5,458 nt of DNA from Propionibacteriaceae bacterium (lineage in GTDB: Bacteria > Actinomycetota > Actinomycetes > Propionibacteriales > Propionibacteriaceae). Position numbers and translations under genes: made by a program. The stretch spans positions 1-5,458 of the forward strand of contig JAITSW010000081.1 of the NCBI GenBank assembly GCA_031287505.1, read 5' to 3'. This document shows positions 5,126 to 5,458 of the stretch, in pieces. Under the pieces are notes generated by a model that saw nothing but the letters and a program-made list of their open reading frames with translations, was not told the origin of the DNA and made no database searches. The stretch's first letter is position 1. The number at the start of each line of letters is the position of its first letter.

Positions 5126-5458
5126 TTACGGATTCAGCCACAAAGCGGGGCGCACACCGACAGAACCGTCGTTAACACTGTCGCCACTGCGGTCCAGCCA
5201 GCCAGACGGCGAGACAGCCGCGGCATTGTTCGGGTTGCTGCCAGGCGAACGCAACGACCACCAAACAGGCGCACCATCTTTATCTCTGGCTACCCTCAAA
5301 TCATCAGACTTCAAATACTGATCTACCTCTTCAACACTCAAGAGGAAAACTTTACAGTCAATACCGCTGCCACCAGGAATTGTCACCTCTTGATCTTCGC
5401 CATCCACCTTGTAATAAGTCATCCAGTTGCGCACCCACTTTTCGATTTCTTCGTCCTT
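5126..5458 (-). CDS. DGR target protein with C-terminal lectin-like variable domain (C-terminal part; start outside window)
   Basis: The frame is open to the window edge and ends at TAA 5128-5126, giving the last 110 residues. The valine codon at 5434 is not taken as a start because the frame continues upstream (KDEEIEKW). The segment GSGIDCKVFLLSVEEVDQYL is typical of the DUF6273/C-type-lectin-like (formylglycine-generating-enzyme fold) domain. It is followed by the hallmark WWSLRSPG (residues 66-73), a Ser/Asn/Asp/Gly/Pro-rich stretch (74-99) and the invariant ending VGVRPALWLNP (100-110). In such proteins the SPG-to-VGV stretch forms the exposed ligand-binding surface that DGRs diversify. 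The span between DQYL and WWS is shorter than I remember for relatives, so a small deletion is possible. The protein's location and ligand depend on the missing N-terminal part. Confidence 0.82.
   Translation of the reverse strand, partial: KDEEIEKWVRNWMTYYKVDGEDQEVTIPGGSGIDCKVFLLSVEEVDQYLKSDDLRVARDKDGAPVWWSLRSPGSNPNNAAAVSPSGWLDRSGDSVNDGSVGVRPALWLNP
5129..5263 (-). repeat. DGR variable region (VR), template partner not in window
   Basis: This covers the codons from the WW pair to the last residue of the target protein. The 3' part (5129-5161, VGVRPALWLNP) would hold the conserved initiation-of-mutagenic-homing end. The middle part (5162-5239) is rich in codons reachable from AAC/AAT by changing one or both adenines: AGC, AGT, GAC, GGC, GCC, TCT, CGC, with AAC/AAT still present. 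This matches adenine-directed mutagenesis of Asn codons in a template. Exact borders cannot be set without the template repeat, which I could not find here. Confidence 0.65.

Larger units (their letters stand above)
4268..5458 (-). mobile_element. Decayed diversity-generating retroelement (DGR)
   Basis: Read on the minus strand, the order is target protein with a C-terminal variable region (5458-5126), hairpins (5104-5063), avd-type accessory gene (5039 to about 4773), then reverse transcriptase (about 4780-4268). This is the standard target-avd-TR-RT layout of bacterial DGRs. However, the end of avd, any template repeat and the RT N-terminal half are absent at the avd/RT join. No second copy resembling the variable region is visible anywhere in the window. 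In an intact system the RT and Avd copy the template-repeat RNA with errors at adenines, and the cDNA replaces the variable region of the target. This copy has lost the template and the first catalytic Asp region of the RT, so it should be inactive. The target gene extends beyond the window. Confidence 0.82.

Noticed and set aside
5118..5321. Plus-strand open frame of 67 codons over the variable region
   Set aside because: It is the antisense of the target gene's C-terminal end and has no independent support.

Overview
The window looks like chromosomal DNA from a moderately GC-rich actinobacterium. The Actinomycetaceae or a related gut or mucosal group is my inference, not proven. The signs are GTG starts, a lipoprotein sugar-binding protein and actinobacterial-style protein sequences. 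It splits into three parts.

Positions 1-2880 (+ strand) hold the end of a CUT2-type sugar ABC transporter operon. They contain the C-terminal half of a double-ATPase subunit (MmsA/GguA type), a complete XylH/GguB-type permease and a complete ChvE-type lipoprotein binding protein. A perfect 13-bp GC-rich stem-loop follows the last gene. The three products should form one importer for monosaccharides such as glucose, galactose, xylose or arabinose.

Positions 2881-4267 are a scarred junction plus one membrane-protein gene. A short frameshifted transposase C-terminus lies just after the operon. Next comes a 35-bp imperfect direct repeat that duplicates the 3' end of the following gene. That gene, read on the minus strand, encodes a VTT/DedA-like membrane protein with a long acidic N-terminus.

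Positions 4268-5458 (minus strand) are the most interesting part: what remains of a diversity-generating retroelement (DGR). In transcription order there are four pieces. First is the C-terminal 110 residues of a target protein ending in a C-type-lectin-like variable region (WWSLRSPG ... VGVRPALW). Second is a pair of GC-rich hairpins just downstream. Third is the first ~89 residues of an Avd-type four-helix-bundle accessory protein. Fourth, joined out of frame, is the C-terminal ~170 residues of a DGR reverse transcriptase (GNQASQ and YMDD motifs). The usual DGR order is target, avd, template repeat, RT. The junction is therefore best explained by one internal deletion that removed the end of avd, the template repeat and the N-terminal half of the RT. 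This copy cannot diversify its target by itself, so the variable region should be frozen unless another DGR in the genome acts in trans.
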